Part shown: piece by piece, positions 41,818 to 51,584 of the stretch
How the letters are laid out: each line of letters starts with the position of its first letter
How positions within the stretch are numbered: position 1 is the stretch's first letter
Source: an uncultured Acetatifactor sp.
GTDB lineage: Bacteria > Bacillota > Clostridia > Lachnospirales > Lachnospiraceae
Length of the DNA stretch: 64,000 nucleotides
NCBI RefSeq assembly: GCF_910585425.1
Contig: NZ_CAJUCP010000023.1
Coordinates: 1-64,000, forward strand
Direction: 5' to 3'
Position numbers and translations under genes: made by a program
The notes under the pieces: model-generated
Seen by the model: only the letters and a program-made list of their open reading frames with translations
What the model was told of the DNA's origin: nothing
The model's database searches: none

Positions 41818-43098
41818 ATGGCGGTAAGAAAAACGAAGAGGATGGGAATAGTGAAGAAGCTTGCGGCATTGGCATTGTCGGGATGCATGTTCTTCGGCAT
41901 AGGGAGCGAGGCGCTTGCTGCTTCGCTGAAGGATGTGTTCGACGAGCACTATTATGCGGACAGCTACGGGGACGTGAAGGAGGCATACGGCTACGACAGG
42001 GAAGCGCTGTGGAACCACTTCAGGAACTTCGGCATGAAGGAAGGGCGGAACATGAACATGTTCTTCGATGTGGCGAAGTACAGGGCACAGTACGCCGATT
42101 TGGAGGCGGTTTTCGGAGACGACTGGGGCGCATACCTGAACCACTACCTGACCTATGGGGCGAAGGAGGGCAGGGACACGGGGACAGGGTTCGATGCCCT
42201 GGAGTACGCGGACCGCTACGCCGACCTGAAGGAGGCGTTCGGTGACGATGTGCTGGCCCTGTGGCACCACTACCAGACCTATGGAAGCGCAGAGCAGAGG
42301 GATGGCAGGGACCAGTGGATCATAGACGCAGAGCGTGAGGCACAGAGACGGGCCAGTGAATCAGCGGGCAGCGCCGCGAAGCCGGAATCGAAGCCTGTGG
42401 TGGTGAGGCCCGGGGAACTCCTGCCGGGGACTGACACGGATACCGACACAGACACCACTCCCGGAGAGCCTCAACCCGGTCCGGATACCGACACGGACGC
42501 CACCCCCGGAGAGCCCCAGCCCGGCCCGGATACCGACACGGATGCCACTCCCGGAGAGCCCCAGCCCGGTCCGGATACGGATACAGACACCACACCTGAC
42601 CAGCCCCAGGAGGACGGCGATGGCCCGGAGGATACGGAGACGTCGGGAGATACCGGCAATACTGACAGCGATGAGCGCCCAGATTACCTGTGGAATGGAT
42701 GGCGTCCAATCAGTGGCGATATCAAAGTGGTGATTCCTTATAGTATGGATCATGCCGTTTACTTTTACACACTGGATCAATACAAGTATAATCCGGCCGT
42801 GATGTTAGCTGCCGAGCAGGGGGCCGCTGTGATGGCCTGCGTGGGCGGCCAGGTCGTCTCCGTATTCCAGGATGAGGAAATAGGACAAGCCGTCACAGTG
42901 GATTTAGGAGGCGGTTATAGGGTTACATATGGCCAGTTGGATAACATACAGGTGACGGAGGGCAGCTATGTGGAGGCCGGCCAGGTCATCGGGTTCATCG
43001 CGGCACCCACCATATATTATCAGATAGAGGGAAGCCATCTGTATCTGGCGCTGAGATTGGACGGTATGCCTGTGAATCCGGAGACACTGTGGCAATAG
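41818..43098 (+). CDS. Secreted protein with three wall-type repeats, PGPDTDTD repeats and a degenerate M23 domain
   Basis: 426 residues. Signal peptide to about residue 38 (LAALALSGCMFFGIGSEALA). Residues ~44-160: three repeats of the YYADxYxDVKxAFGxD...HxxxYGxxEGR type common in secreted clostridial wall proteins. Residues ~200-265: four 15-residue PGPDTDTDATPGEPQ units. C-terminal ~120 residues resemble LytM/M23 peptidases (ACVGGQVVSVFQDEEIGQAV, LDNIQVTEGSYVEAGQVIG), but the zinc ligands of HxxxD and HxH are not evident (the last motif reads HLY), so it is probably an inactive binding module, as in SpoIIQ-like proteins. AGGAGG precedes the ATG. Confidence 0.75.
   Translation: MAVRKTKRMGIVKKLAALALSGCMFFGIGSEALAASLKDVFDEHYYADSYGDVKEAYGYDREALWNHFRNFGMKEGRNMNMFFDVAKYRAQYADLEAVFGDDWGAYLNHYLTYGAKEGRDTGTGFDALEYADRYADLKEAFGDDVLALWHHYQTYGSAEQRDGRDQWIIDAEREAQRRASESAGSAAKPESKPVVVRPGELLPGTDTDTDTDTTPGEPQPGPDTDTDATPGEPQPGPDTDTDATPGEPQPGPDTDTDTTPDQPQEDGDGPEDTETSGDTGNTDSDERPDYLWNGWRPISGDIKVVIPYSMDHAVYFYTLDQYKYNPAVMLAAEQGAAVMACVGGQVVSVFQDEEIGQAVTVDLGGGYRVTYGQLDNIQVTEGSYVEAGQVIGFIAAPTIYYQIEGSHLYLALRLDGMPVNPETLWQ
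42421..42609 (+). repeat. 45-bp tandem repeats (about 4 units)
   Basis: Units encode PGPDTDTDATPGEPQ with few changes, inside the secreted protein gene; acidic, proline-rich spacer. Confidence 0.85.
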
Positions 43099-43149
43099 GC
43101 ATGTAAACGCAGACGGAAATGAATTCCTTAAGTGGTACAGCTACATCAG

Positions 43150-43181
43150 AAAGGCGCTTTCTTTTAACAGAGAGCGCCTTT
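43150..43181. terminator. Hairpin terminator after the M23-like gene
   Basis: AAAGGCGCT and AGCGCCTTT form a perfect 9-bp stem; the A/T ends make it usable on both strands. Confidence 0.7.
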
Positions 43182-43246
43182 AATACATGGAATAGAAAAG
43201 CGAAACGAAAGGCCTGACAGCGCCTGTACGGAGCCCAAATTTCTCC

Positions 43247-43275
43247 TTGACGAAACAGGAAACAATTGGTAGACT
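43247..43275 (+). promoter_or_regulatory. Promoter of the NahK-like kinase gene
   Basis: TTGACG, 17 bp, TAGACT, about 70 bp before the start codon. Confidence 0.55.
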
Positions 43276-43347
43276 AAAGATTAAATGTAAAAGAAGAGAG
43301 AGCCCACACAGCCCTCCCTTTCATGACAGGCGCAAGGAGATAATACG

Positions 43348-44433
43348 ATGGATAGATATTTACAGATTGCAGACCGCTTCCGGCTGGACAGCAGAGCGAT
43401 AAGCGCGGAGAGCCACGGCGGCGGACACATCAACGACACCTTTCTGGTGAAGACCGAGAAGGGGGAGAAATACTATATACTGCAGCGCATCAACACCGCT
43501 GTCTTCAAGAACGCGGAGGCCCTCATGGAGAACATCATCCTGGTGACGGACTTCCTGCGGGAGAAGATTGCCCGGGACGGCGGGGATCCCCAGAGGGAAA
43601 CCATGAACGTCGTCCTGACCAGAGACGGCAAGACGCTGTACCGGGACGAGGAGGGCTGTTGGCGGGTCTATATGTTCATAGACGGCACGATAACTATGCA
43701 GACCTGCGAGAACGCGGAGCAGTTCTACCTGAGCGCCTGCGCATTCGGGCATTTCCAAAAGCTCTTGGCGGACTTCCCGGCGGATAAGCTCTGCGAGTCC
43801 ATTCCTAATTTCCACAACACCAAGTCCCGCTATCTGGACTTCGAGGCGGCGGTGGAAAGGGATGTCTGCGGCAGGGCGGCTTCCGTAGCGGAGGAGATTG
43901 CCTTCGTGCGGGCCCATAAGGAGTTCGCGGCCACGCTGGTAGACATGCAGGAGAGCGGGGAGCTTCCCCTGCGGGTCACCCATAACGATACGAAGCTCAA
44001 CAATGTACTGTTTGACGAAAAGACCGGAAAGCCCCTGGCGGTGGTGGATTTGGATACCGTGATGCCCGGGCTCTCCATCAATGACTTCGGGGACAGCATC
44101 CGCTTCGGCGCCACCTACGCGGCGGAGGACGAGCCGGATTTAAGCAAGGTCAATTTCGAGATCGATTTGTTCGACTGCTATACCAAAGGGTTCCTGGGAG
44201 AGTGCGGCTCGCTCCTCACGGAGAATGAGAAGAAGATGCTGCCGGTGGGGGCCATGATGATGACCTTCGAGTGCGGCATGCGCTTCCTCACGGATCACCT
44301 GAGCGGAGATACCTATTTCAAAATCCATCGGGAGAACCACAATCTGGACCGCTGCCGCACCCAGTTCAAGCTGGTGCGGGACATGGAGGCGGCCAGGGAG
44401 CTGATGGACAAAGTGGTGGAGAAATATAGCTGA
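43348..44433 (+). CDS. Phosphotransferase (APH fold), N-acetylhexosamine 1-kinase (NahK)-like
   Basis: 361 residues, same length as NahK (~359). Seen: GGGHINDTFLV (nucleotide loop), ILQRINTAVF, RVTHNDTKLNNVLFD (catalytic loop; N-D-T-K as in NahK), AVVDLDTVMPGLSINDFGDSIRFGA (metal-binding DxD). NahK phosphorylates GlcNAc/GalNAc at C1 in mucin and milk-sugar salvage. No lacto-N-biose phosphorylase is next to it, so substrate remains inferred. Stand-alone gene with its own promoter and terminator. Confidence 0.7.
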   Translation: MDRYLQIADRFRLDSRAISAESHGGGHINDTFLVKTEKGEKYYILQRINTAVFKNAEALMENIILVTDFLREKIARDGGDPQRETMNVVLTRDGKTLYRDEEGCWRVYMFIDGTITMQTCENAEQFYLSACAFGHFQKLLADFPADKLCESIPNFHNTKSRYLDFEAAVERDVCGRAASVAEEIAFVRAHKEFAATLVDMQESGELPLRVTHNDTKLNNVLFDEKTGKPLAVVDLDTVMPGLSINDFGDSIRFGATYAAEDEPDLSKVNFEIDLFDCYTKGFLGECGSLLTENEKKMLPVGAMMMTFECGMRFLTDHLSGDTYFKIHRENHNLDRCRTQFKLVRDMEAARELMDKVVEKYS

Positions 44434-44454
44434 CGCCTCTGTGCGGGCATGCGC

Positions 44455-44499
44455 AAGGGCCGTATCGGATTGCCGGAGAGGGCATCAGATACGGCCTTT
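44455..44499 (+). terminator. Terminator after the NahK-like gene
   Basis: AAGGGCCGTATC pairs with GATACGGCCTTT (one mismatch) around a 21-nt loop. Confidence 0.65.
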
Positions 44500-44638
44500 G
44501 CCGCGGTTACAGAGGATGCGCCACAGAGAAAATGCGCCGGCAGGGGAAGGCTGAAAAGGAAGAGAGAAGCGCCGACTGCCTGTGGCAAAGATTGACGACT
44601 GGAAGAAAAGGGATTCGTAAGACAGAGGGCGGCTGACA

Positions 44639-46528
44639 ATGGAAAAATGGTATGTGACAATGAAGAAGGCGGATTTTGACGGATGGGGCAGGAAATTCAA
44701 CATCAGCCCGGTGGTGGCCAGGATCCTGCGCAACCGGGATCTGACCGGGGAGGAAGAGGTGGGGAAGTTCCTGCGGGGGACGCTGGAGGACTGCTACTCC
44801 CCCTGGCTCTTAAAGGATATGGACAAAGCAGTGGAACAGATTCTTGCCGCGATAGAATCGGATATCCGTATCCGCGTCATCGGAGACTATGATGTGGACG
44901 GTATCTGCGCGTCCTATATCCTGACCAAGGGGCTGCAGATACTGGGGGCAAAGGCGGACACGGCCATCCCCCATCGCATCCATGACGGCTACGGGCTCAA
45001 TGACCACCTGATAGAAATGGCCCGCCAGGACGGCATCGGCATGATCGTGACCTGCGACAACGGCATCGCCGCCGCGCCCCAGATTGCGCTGGCGAATTCC
45101 TACGGCATCAAGGTCATCGTCACGGATCATCATGAGGTGCCCTTCGTGATGGCACAGACAGCCGGAAGCGCTGATGGCATTTCCGGCGGGGAGCAGGGGA
45201 ATACCGGCTCTGATGGGAGGAGAGACGGCATGTCAGGAGACGTGGCAGAGAGGGCTGCGGATGGGACAGACTGTGACGGCGGATTCTGCCGCAGGGAGCT
45301 GCTGCCCCCGGCCCTGGCGGTGATAGACCCCAAGCAGGAGCGGTGCAGTTATCCCTTTCCGAACATCTGCGGCGGCGCGGTGGCCTACAAGGTGGTACAG
45401 GCTCTGGCGGAGAGGACGGGAAGCGTACAGCTGAAGGACGTGCTGGAGGAGCTGCTGGAGTTCGCTGCCCTGTCCACGGTATGCGATGTGATGGAGCTGA
45501 AGGATGAGAACCGAATCCTGGTGAAGGAGGGGCTGAACCGCCTGCGGCATACCCGCAACCAGGGAATCCGGGCCCTGATGGAGGTCAACGGCATCGAGCC
45601 GGAGAAGCTCAGCGCCTATCATCTGGGCTTTGTAATCGGCCCCTGCCTCAACGCCACCGGCAGGCTGGACACCGCAAGGAGGGCCCTGGAGCTTCTCCAG
45701 AGCCAAAACCGGGTGGAGGCCATGACCGCGGCCAGGGAGCTGAAGGAGCTCAATGACAGCCGCAAGAACATGACCCTGCAGGGGGTGGAACAGGCGGAAA
45801 GGTACCTGGCGCGGCAGGGGATGGGGGAGGACAAGGTGCTGGTGATATACCTGCCGGAAGTCCACGAGAGCCTGGCGGGCATCATCGCCGGGCGCATCCG
45901 GGAGAGCCACCACCACCCCGTCTTCATCCTGACCAGAGGGGAAGAAGGGGTGAAGGGCTCCGGCCGCTCCATAGAGGGCTACCATATGTACCAGGCTATG
46001 ACCCAGGTGAAGCAGTATTTCACCAAATTCGGAGGCCATGCCATGGCGGCTGGGCTTTCCATGCGGGAGGAGGACGTGGAGGCCTTCCGGCGGGACCTGA
46101 ACCGGAACTGTGCGCTGGAGCCGGAGGACTTCATTCCCAGGGTGCGCATCGATGTGCCCATGCCCATAGACTACGGGGACATGGGGATGGCGGAGGAGCT
46201 GGAGCTGCTGGAGCCTTTCGGCGTAGGCAACCCCAAGCCGCTGTTCGCCCACAAGAACCTGTTCTTCCTGACAGGGCACAAAATGGGCGCCAACCAGACC
46301 TGCGCCAGATACCAGGTGCGGACGGAAACCGGCGCCCGGCGCCAGATTGTCTTTTTCGGCGACCTGAAGAAGTTCGGTGCGTTCCTGGAGGAGAAGTTCG
46401 GCTCGGGAAGCGAGGAGGCGCTGTATGCCGGGAGAGGGAATTTCCCTGTGTCCGTGGTCTATCAGCTGGGAAAGAACACCTACCGGGGCAATACGGAATT
46501 ACAGTATGTGATGCAGCATTATGCGTAA
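44639..46528 (+). CDS. recJ: Single-stranded-DNA exonuclease RecJ
   Basis: 629 residues. DHH-superfamily nuclease that degrades ssDNA 5' to 3' in recombination and mismatch repair. Motifs: VIGDYDVDGICASYIL, MIVTCDNGIAA, VIVTDHHEVPF (DHH), FPNICGGAVAYKVVQ, DHHA1-type FGGHAMAAGLSM, and the C-terminal OB domain. A ~48-residue Gly/Ser/Asp-rich insert (residues ~173-220, SADGISGGEQGNTGSDGR) splits the core between the DHH motif and LAVIDPKQ, where relatives have only a short loop. Upstream 205 nt hold the previous gene's terminator and no other gene. Confidence 0.9.
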   Translation: MEKWYVTMKKADFDGWGRKFNISPVVARILRNRDLTGEEEVGKFLRGTLEDCYSPWLLKDMDKAVEQILAAIESDIRIRVIGDYDVDGICASYILTKGLQILGAKADTAIPHRIHDGYGLNDHLIEMARQDGIGMIVTCDNGIAAAPQIALANSYGIKVIVTDHHEVPFVMAQTAGSADGISGGEQGNTGSDGRRDGMSGDVAERAADGTDCDGGFCRRELLPPALAVIDPKQERCSYPFPNICGGAVAYKVVQALAERTGSVQLKDVLEELLEFAALSTVCDVMELKDENRILVKEGLNRLRHTRNQGIRALMEVNGIEPEKLSAYHLGFVIGPCLNATGRLDTARRALELLQSQNRVEAMTAARELKELNDSRKNMTLQGVEQAERYLARQGMGEDKVLVIYLPEVHESLAGIIAGRIRESHHHPVFILTRGEEGVKGSGRSIEGYHMYQAMTQVKQYFTKFGGHAMAAGLSMREEDVEAFRRDLNRNCALEPEDFIPRVRIDVPMPIDYGDMGMAEELELLEPFGVGNPKPLFAHKNLFFLTGHKMGANQTCARYQVRTETGARRQIVFFGDLKKFGAFLEEKFGSGSEEALYAGRGNFPVSVVYQLGKNTYRGNTELQYVMQHYA

Positions 46529-46613
46529 GAGACGGCGGGGAAGCTGGCGGAATGCCGTAACTGCTGCAAGATGCTGATATAAGACGTTGCTGTAATACGA
46601 CTGCGAAAAATGA

Positions 46614-46642
46614 TTGCCCTATTCTGTTTTCTGTGCTATAAT
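46614..46642 (+). promoter_or_regulatory. Promoter of carAB
   Basis: TTGCCC, 17 bp, perfect TATAAT. A ~150-nt GC-rich leader follows, in which attenuation is possible but no PyrR or anti-terminator signature was recognised. Confidence 0.65.
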
Positions 46643-46797
46643 AATGCGAATGTTTTGAGAGCGTATATACAGAAATAAGATGCCTTCCCCGGTGCGGCAG
46701 CCCTGCGGGAAGCGCGCCGCAGAGGATTCAGGCGGAAAGCGGGGCGCTTTATGCGGGGATCTGGCTGCGGGGCCGGGGCGGGAGGAGGGAAAAGCCT

Positions 46798-47997
46798 ATG
46801 AAAGCGTTTTTAATCCTGGAAGACGGCACTGTATTCCGGGGGACCCATATCGGTGCCCGGAGGGAAATCATCAGTGAAATCGTGTTCAACACATCCATGG
46901 CCGGATACCTTGAAGTGCTCACCGACCCTTCCTATGCGGGACAGGCAGTGTGCATGACGTATCCGTTGATCGGCAATTACGGCATCTGCAGGGACGACAT
47001 GGAATCCTCAAGGCCCTGGCCGGACGGCTTCATCGTGAGGGAGCTTTCCCGCATTCCCAGCAATTTCCGCTGCGATATGAGTCTGCAGCAATTCCTCGAA
47101 GAGAACAATGTGCCCGGCATCGCGGGCATCGACACAAGGGCCCTGACCAAGATCCTCCGGGAGAAGGGCACCATGAACGGCATGATCACCACCCGGGAAT
47201 ATCCGGATGTGGCGGAAATCCTGCCCAGGCTGCGGGCCTACACCACGGGCAAGGTGGTGGAGAAAGTGACCTGCAGGGAAAAATATGTGGTGAGGCCGTC
47301 AGCCGGCCTGGCGGACAATGGCCCTCTGTCCGGCGCTGCCAGATTCGATGGGGCGGCTTACGAAAAGGGCCTCCGGGAGCCCAGGCCCTCGCTGGTGAAG
47401 GAACTGAACGGCGCAGGGCTTCGGGTGGCGCTGCTGGATTTCGGGGCAAAGGCCAATATCGCCCGCTCCCTGGCGGAGCGGGGCTGTGAGGTGACGGTGT
47501 ACCCGGCCTGGACCTCCGCGGAGGAAATCGTGGCGGACAGGCCCAACGGCATCATGCTCAGCAATGGCCCCGGGGACCCAAAAGAGTGCGGGGACATTAT
47601 CGGGGAAATCCGGAAGCTCTACGATACTGACATCCCCATCTTCGCCATCTGCCTGGGCCATCAGCTCATGGCGCTGGCCACCGGGGCGGATACCTATAAA
47701 ATGAAGTACGGGCACCGGGGCGGGAACCATCCGGTAAAGGATCTGGCTACCGGCAGAGCGTATATTTCTTCACAGAATCACGGCTATGTGGTGGACATGG
47801 AAAAGCTCGATCCCAAAGTGGCGGTTCCGGCCTTCGTCAATGTGAATGACGGCACCAACGAAGGGCTTGCGTATACGGGCAAGAATATCTTCACGGTGCA
47901 GTACCATCCGGAGGCCTGTCCCGGGCCGCAGGATTCCCGGTATCTGTTTGACAGATTCATCCGGATGATGAGAGAAGGAGGGAGCGAAAATGCCTAA
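46798..47997 (+). CDS. carA: Carbamoyl-phosphate synthase small subunit
   Basis: 399 residues. Glutaminase subunit that passes ammonia to CarB for carbamoyl-phosphate in pyrimidine and arginine synthesis. N-terminal KAFLILEDGTVFRG, FNTSMAGYLEVLTDPSYAGQ, GIDTRALTKILREKG; class I amidotransferase domain with MLSNGPGDPKECG, ICLGHQLMALATGA (nucleophilic Cys) and QYHPEACPGP. About 40 residues longer than usual, in a loop near 165-200 (AGLADNGPLSGAARFDGAAYE). GGGAGGAGGG ribosome site. Overlaps carB by 8 bp. Confidence 0.93.
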   Translation: MKAFLILEDGTVFRGTHIGARREIISEIVFNTSMAGYLEVLTDPSYAGQAVCMTYPLIGNYGICRDDMESSRPWPDGFIVRELSRIPSNFRCDMSLQQFLEENNVPGIAGIDTRALTKILREKGTMNGMITTREYPDVAEILPRLRAYTTGKVVEKVTCREKYVVRPSAGLADNGPLSGAARFDGAAYEKGLREPRPSLVKELNGAGLRVALLDFGAKANIARSLAERGCEVTVYPAWTSAEEIVADRPNGIMLSNGPGDPKECGDIIGEIRKLYDTDIPIFAICLGHQLMALATGADTYKMKYGHRGGNHPVKDLATGRAYISSQNHGYVVDMEKLDPKVAVPAFVNVNDGTNEGLAYTGKNIFTVQYHPEACPGPQDSRYLFDRFIRMMREGGSENA

Positions 47998-50900
47998 GAA
48001 TCCCAACGTAAAACGAGTCATGGTCATCGGCTCCGGCCCCATCGTCATCGGCCAGGCGGCGGAATTCGACTATGCGGGCACCCAGGCCTGCCGCTCCCTG
48101 AAGGAGGAGGGCGTGGAGGTCATACTGGTGAACTCCAATCCCGCCACCATCATGACGGACAGGGACATCGCGGACAAGGTGTATATCGAGCCCCTTACCG
48201 TACAGGTGCTGGAAGAAATCATAGAGAAGGAGAAGCCGGACAGCATCCTGCCTACCCTGGGAGGCCAGGCGGGCCTGAACCTGGGGATGGAGCTGGAGGA
48301 ATCCGGATTCCTGCAAGCCCACGGCGTGACTCTTCTGGGGACCACTGCGGCCACCATCCGAAACGCAGAAGGGCGGCAGGAATTCAAGGACCTGATGGAG
48401 CGCATCGGGGAGCCCTGCGCGGCCTCGAAGGTGGTGGAGACTGTGGAGGAGGGCGTGGAATTCGTTGGTTCCATCGGCTATCCCGTGGTGCTGCGCCCGG
48501 CCTATACCCTGGGGGGCTCCGGAGGCGGCATCGCCTATGACCAGGCGCAGTTGGAGGAGATCCTGGAGAATGGGCTGCGGCTCTCCAGAGTGGGCCAGGT
48601 GCTGGTGGAGCGCTGCATCGCGGGCTGGAAGGAAATCGAGTACGAAGTCATGCGGGACAGCGCCGGCAACTGCATCACGGTCTGCAACATGGAGAACATC
48701 GACCCTGTGGGCGTGCACACGGGGGACAGCATCGTGGTGGCCCCTTCCCAGACCCTGGGGGACAAGGAGTACCAGATGCTGCGCACTTCCGCCTTGAATA
48801 TCATCAATGAGCTGGAGATTACAGGGGGCTGCAACGTGCAGTTCGCCCTGCATCCCACCAGCTTTGAATACTGCGTCATCGAGGTGAACCCCAGGGTGAG
48901 CCGTTCCTCCGCCCTGGCCTCCAAGGCCACGGGCTATCCCATCGCCAAGGTGGCGGCCAAGATTGCTCTGGGCTATACTTTGGATGAAATCAAGAACGCC
49001 ATCACCCGGAAGACCTATGCCGGCTTCGAGCCTGCCCTGGACTACTGCGTGGTGAAGATACCGAGACTGCCCTTCGATAAGTTCATCACGGCAAAGCGTA
49101 CGCTGACCACCCAGATGAAGGCCACGGGCGAGGTCATGGCAATCTGCGACAGCTTCGAGGGAGCCCTGATGAAGGCCATCCGCTCCCTGGAGCAGCATGT
49201 GGACTGCCTGATGAGCTATGATTTCAGCGACCTGAGCGCCGAGGAACTGAAGGGCAGGATGAAGGTGGTGGACGACCGCCGGATCTGGATGATTGCGGAG
49301 GCTGTGCGGAAGGGCATCAGCTATCAGGAGATACATGATATCACGATGATAGATATCTGGTTCATTGATAAGATTGCCATTTTGGTGGAGATGGAGGAGG
49401 CCCTGAAGACACAGGAGCTGACTCCTGAGCTGTTGGGAGAGGCCAAGCGGATTGAATTTCCCGACAGTGTGATCGCCGGGCTCACGGGGAGGACCGAGGC
49501 CCAGATCCGTGCCATGCGCCATGAGAACGGTATCCGGGCCGCTTATAAGATGGTGGATACCTGCGCGGCGGAGTTCGCTGCGTCAACTCCTTATTACTAT
49601 TCCGTATATGGCGGAGAGTGCGAGGCAAGCGCGGGGGAAGGCGCTAGGTTTGAAAGTACCTCATTAAGTGATTTCAAGTTCGGCAGTGCGGAAACGATTT
49701 GCAATACGGAAATGATTTGCAATACGGAAATGATTCGCAATGCGGAAACAATCCGCACAGAAGAAGGCCCCAAATGCGGACATCCTTCCGGGTCTGATGC
49801 CAGTGCTTTCCATGGGGAGACAGGGAACCGGCGGAAGAAGGTCCTGGTCCTGGGCTCAGGCCCTATCCGCATCGGGCAGGGCATCGAGTTCGACTACTGC
49901 TCCGTCCATGCCACCTGGGCCTTCTCCCGGGCGGGCTATGAGACCATCATCATCAACAACAACCCGGAGACCGTGAGCACGGATTTCGATATCGCGGACA
50001 AGCTCTATTTTGAGCCCCTGACCCCTGAGGATGTGGCTTCCATCGTGGACATCGAAAAGCCCGATGGGGCTGTGGTGCAGTTCGGGGGCCAGACGGCCAT
50101 CAAGCTCACGGAGAGCCTGATGAAGATGGGCGTGCCCATCCTGGGGACGAAAGCCGAGGATGTGGACGCCGCGGAGGACAGGGAGCTCTTCGACAAGATT
50201 CTGGAGGAGACGGGGATTCCCCGGGCTGCAGGAGGAACAGTGTACACTGCGGAGGAGGCCAAGGCCGTGGCCAACCGCCTGGGGTATCCCGTGCTGGTGC
50301 GGCCCTCCTATGTGCTGGGCGGCCAGGGGATGCAGATTGCCCTCTCGGATCGGGAGATTGAGGAGTTCATGGCCATCATCAACCGCATCGCCCAGGACCA
50401 TCCCATTTTGGTGGACAAGTACCTCCAGGGCAAGGAGATAGAGGTGGACGCGGTCTGCGACGGCACTGACATCCTGATTCCCGGTATCATGGAACATATC
50501 GAACGGACAGGCGTGCACTCCGGGGACAGCATCTCCGTCTATCCCGCCCACACCATCGGGAAGCTGGTGAAGGACAAGATCGCGGAGTACACCAGGCGGC
50601 TGGCAAGGGCGCTCCATGTGAAGGGGCTTATCAATATCCAGTTCATCGCCATAGGAGAGGACGTATATGTCATCGAGGTGAACCCCCGATCCTCCCGGAC
50701 TGTGCCCTATATCAGCAAGGTGACGGGCATCCCTATCGTGGATCTGGCCACGGAGGTGATTCTGGGCAGGACGATCAGGGAGCTTGGATATGAGCCGGGG
50801 CTGCAGCCGGAGGCCCAGTACTATGCCATCAAAATGCCTGTGTTCTCCTTCGAGAAGATTCGGGGGGCGGAGATCAGCCTGGGGCCGGAGATGAAGTCCA

Positions 50901-51373
50901 CGGGAGAGTGCCTGGGGATCGCGAAGGAATTCCATGAGGCGCTGTACAAGGCGTTTTTAGGGGCGGGGGTGAATCTGCCCAGGCATAAGAACATGATTAT
51001 CACCGTGAAGGACGCGGACAAGGGAGAGGCCATTGAGATAGGAAGGCGCTTCGCGAAGCTGGGCTATACCATCTATGCCACCAGGAGCACGGCCGCGGCC
51101 CTGAACGAGGCCGGGGTAAAGGCCAGGAAGGTGAACAAGATTTCCCAGGAATCGCCCACGGTGATGGACTTGATCCTGGGGCATCGCATCGACCTGGTGA
51201 TCGACACCCCCACCCAGGGGCGGGACAAGTCCCGGGACGGCTTCCTGATTCGCCGGACAGCCATCGAGACAGGCGTCAACTGCCTCACATCCCTGGACAC
51301 TGCCAGGGCCCTGGTGACAAGCCTGGAGAACGCGGGACAGGAGCTGACACTGGTGGATGTGGCGCGGCTGTGA
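47990..51373 (+). CDS. carB: Carbamoyl-phosphate synthase large subunit with repeat insert between halves
   Basis: 1127 residues against ~1070 usual. Two ATP-grasp halves (VMVIGSGPIVIGQAAEFDYA... and VLVLGSGPIRIGQGIEFDYC...) and a C-terminal MGS-like allosteric domain with ATRSTAAALNEAGVK and IDTPTQ. ATP-grasp sites VVLRPAYTLGGSGGGIAY and VLVRPSYVLGGQGM are intact. The extra ~60-70 residues (about 541-613) lie between the halves and contain four 18-bp repeats (49691-49762) coding ICNTEM-like units. Catalyses carbamoyl-phosphate formation with CarA. The insert sits in a surface linker, so activity is probably kept. Confidence 0.93.
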   Translation: MPKNPNVKRVMVIGSGPIVIGQAAEFDYAGTQACRSLKEEGVEVILVNSNPATIMTDRDIADKVYIEPLTVQVLEEIIEKEKPDSILPTLGGQAGLNLGMELEESGFLQAHGVTLLGTTAATIRNAEGRQEFKDLMERIGEPCAASKVVETVEEGVEFVGSIGYPVVLRPAYTLGGSGGGIAYDQAQLEEILENGLRLSRVGQVLVERCIAGWKEIEYEVMRDSAGNCITVCNMENIDPVGVHTGDSIVVAPSQTLGDKEYQMLRTSALNIINELEITGGCNVQFALHPTSFEYCVIEVNPRVSRSSALASKATGYPIAKVAAKIALGYTLDEIKNAITRKTYAGFEPALDYCVVKIPRLPFDKFITAKRTLTTQMKATGEVMAICDSFEGALMKAIRSLEQHVDCLMSYDFSDLSAEELKGRMKVVDDRRIWMIAEAVRKGISYQEIHDITMIDIWFIDKIAILVEMEEALKTQELTPELLGEAKRIEFPDSVIAGLTGRTEAQIRAMRHENGIRAAYKMVDTCAAEFAASTPYYYSVYGGECEASAGEGARFESTSLSDFKFGSAETICNTEMICNTEMIRNAETIRTEEGPKCGHPSGSDASAFHGETGNRRKKVLVLGSGPIRIGQGIEFDYCSVHATWAFSRAGYETIIINNNPETVSTDFDIADKLYFEPLTPEDVASIVDIEKPDGAVVQFGGQTAIKLTESLMKMGVPILGTKAEDVDAAEDRELFDKILEETGIPRAAGGTVYTAEEAKAVANRLGYPVLVRPSYVLGGQGMQIALSDREIEEFMAIINRIAQDHPILVDKYLQGKEIEVDAVCDGTDILIPGIMEHIERTGVHSGDSISVYPAHTIGKLVKDKIAEYTRRLARALHVKGLINIQFIAIGEDVYVIEVNPRSSRTVPYISKVTGIPIVDLATEVILGRTIRELGYEPGLQPEAQYYAIKMPVFSFEKIRGAEISLGPEMKSTGECLGIAKEFHEALYKAFLGAGVNLPRHKNMIITVKDADKGEAIEIGRRFAKLGYTIYATRSTAAALNEAGVKARKVNKISQESPTVMDLILGHRIDLVIDTPTQGRDKSRDGFLIRRTAIETGVNCLTSLDTARALVTSLENAGQELTLVDVARL
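49691..49762 (+). repeat. 18-bp tandem repeats (4 units) in carB
   Basis: Four consecutive units like GAAATGATTTGCAATACG within the linker between the two CarB halves; in frame. Confidence 0.85.
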
Positions 51374-51584
51374 ATGATGCCCGACTGTGATTGATGTGGG
51401 GGGGTCATTAATGTTTGCCATAGGAAGCTTTTTCCATCGGGAATATGCGGCAAGCTTGAACGCAGGAGTATATGGCCATGGAAGATTGGCGCATGGCGGA
51501 TTCTGTGGCCGGGATTTCGAGGAAGGTTCCGTATCATGAGGGGCAGCAGGCAGGAAGAAAAAGCAAGCCAAGGGAGAATAAAAG

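Noticed and set aside
42421..42609. CRISPR-like regular repeats
   Set aside because: The 45-bp units are contiguous, in frame and code PGPDTDTD spacers; there are no unique spacers or cas genes.
46643..46797. PyrR attenuator before carAB
   Set aside because: The leader is GC-rich with small hairpins, but no PyrR-binding loop or U-rich terminator was recognised.
47957..49522. 521-codon open frame on the minus strand
   Set aside because: Antisense to carB; no ribosome site or family.
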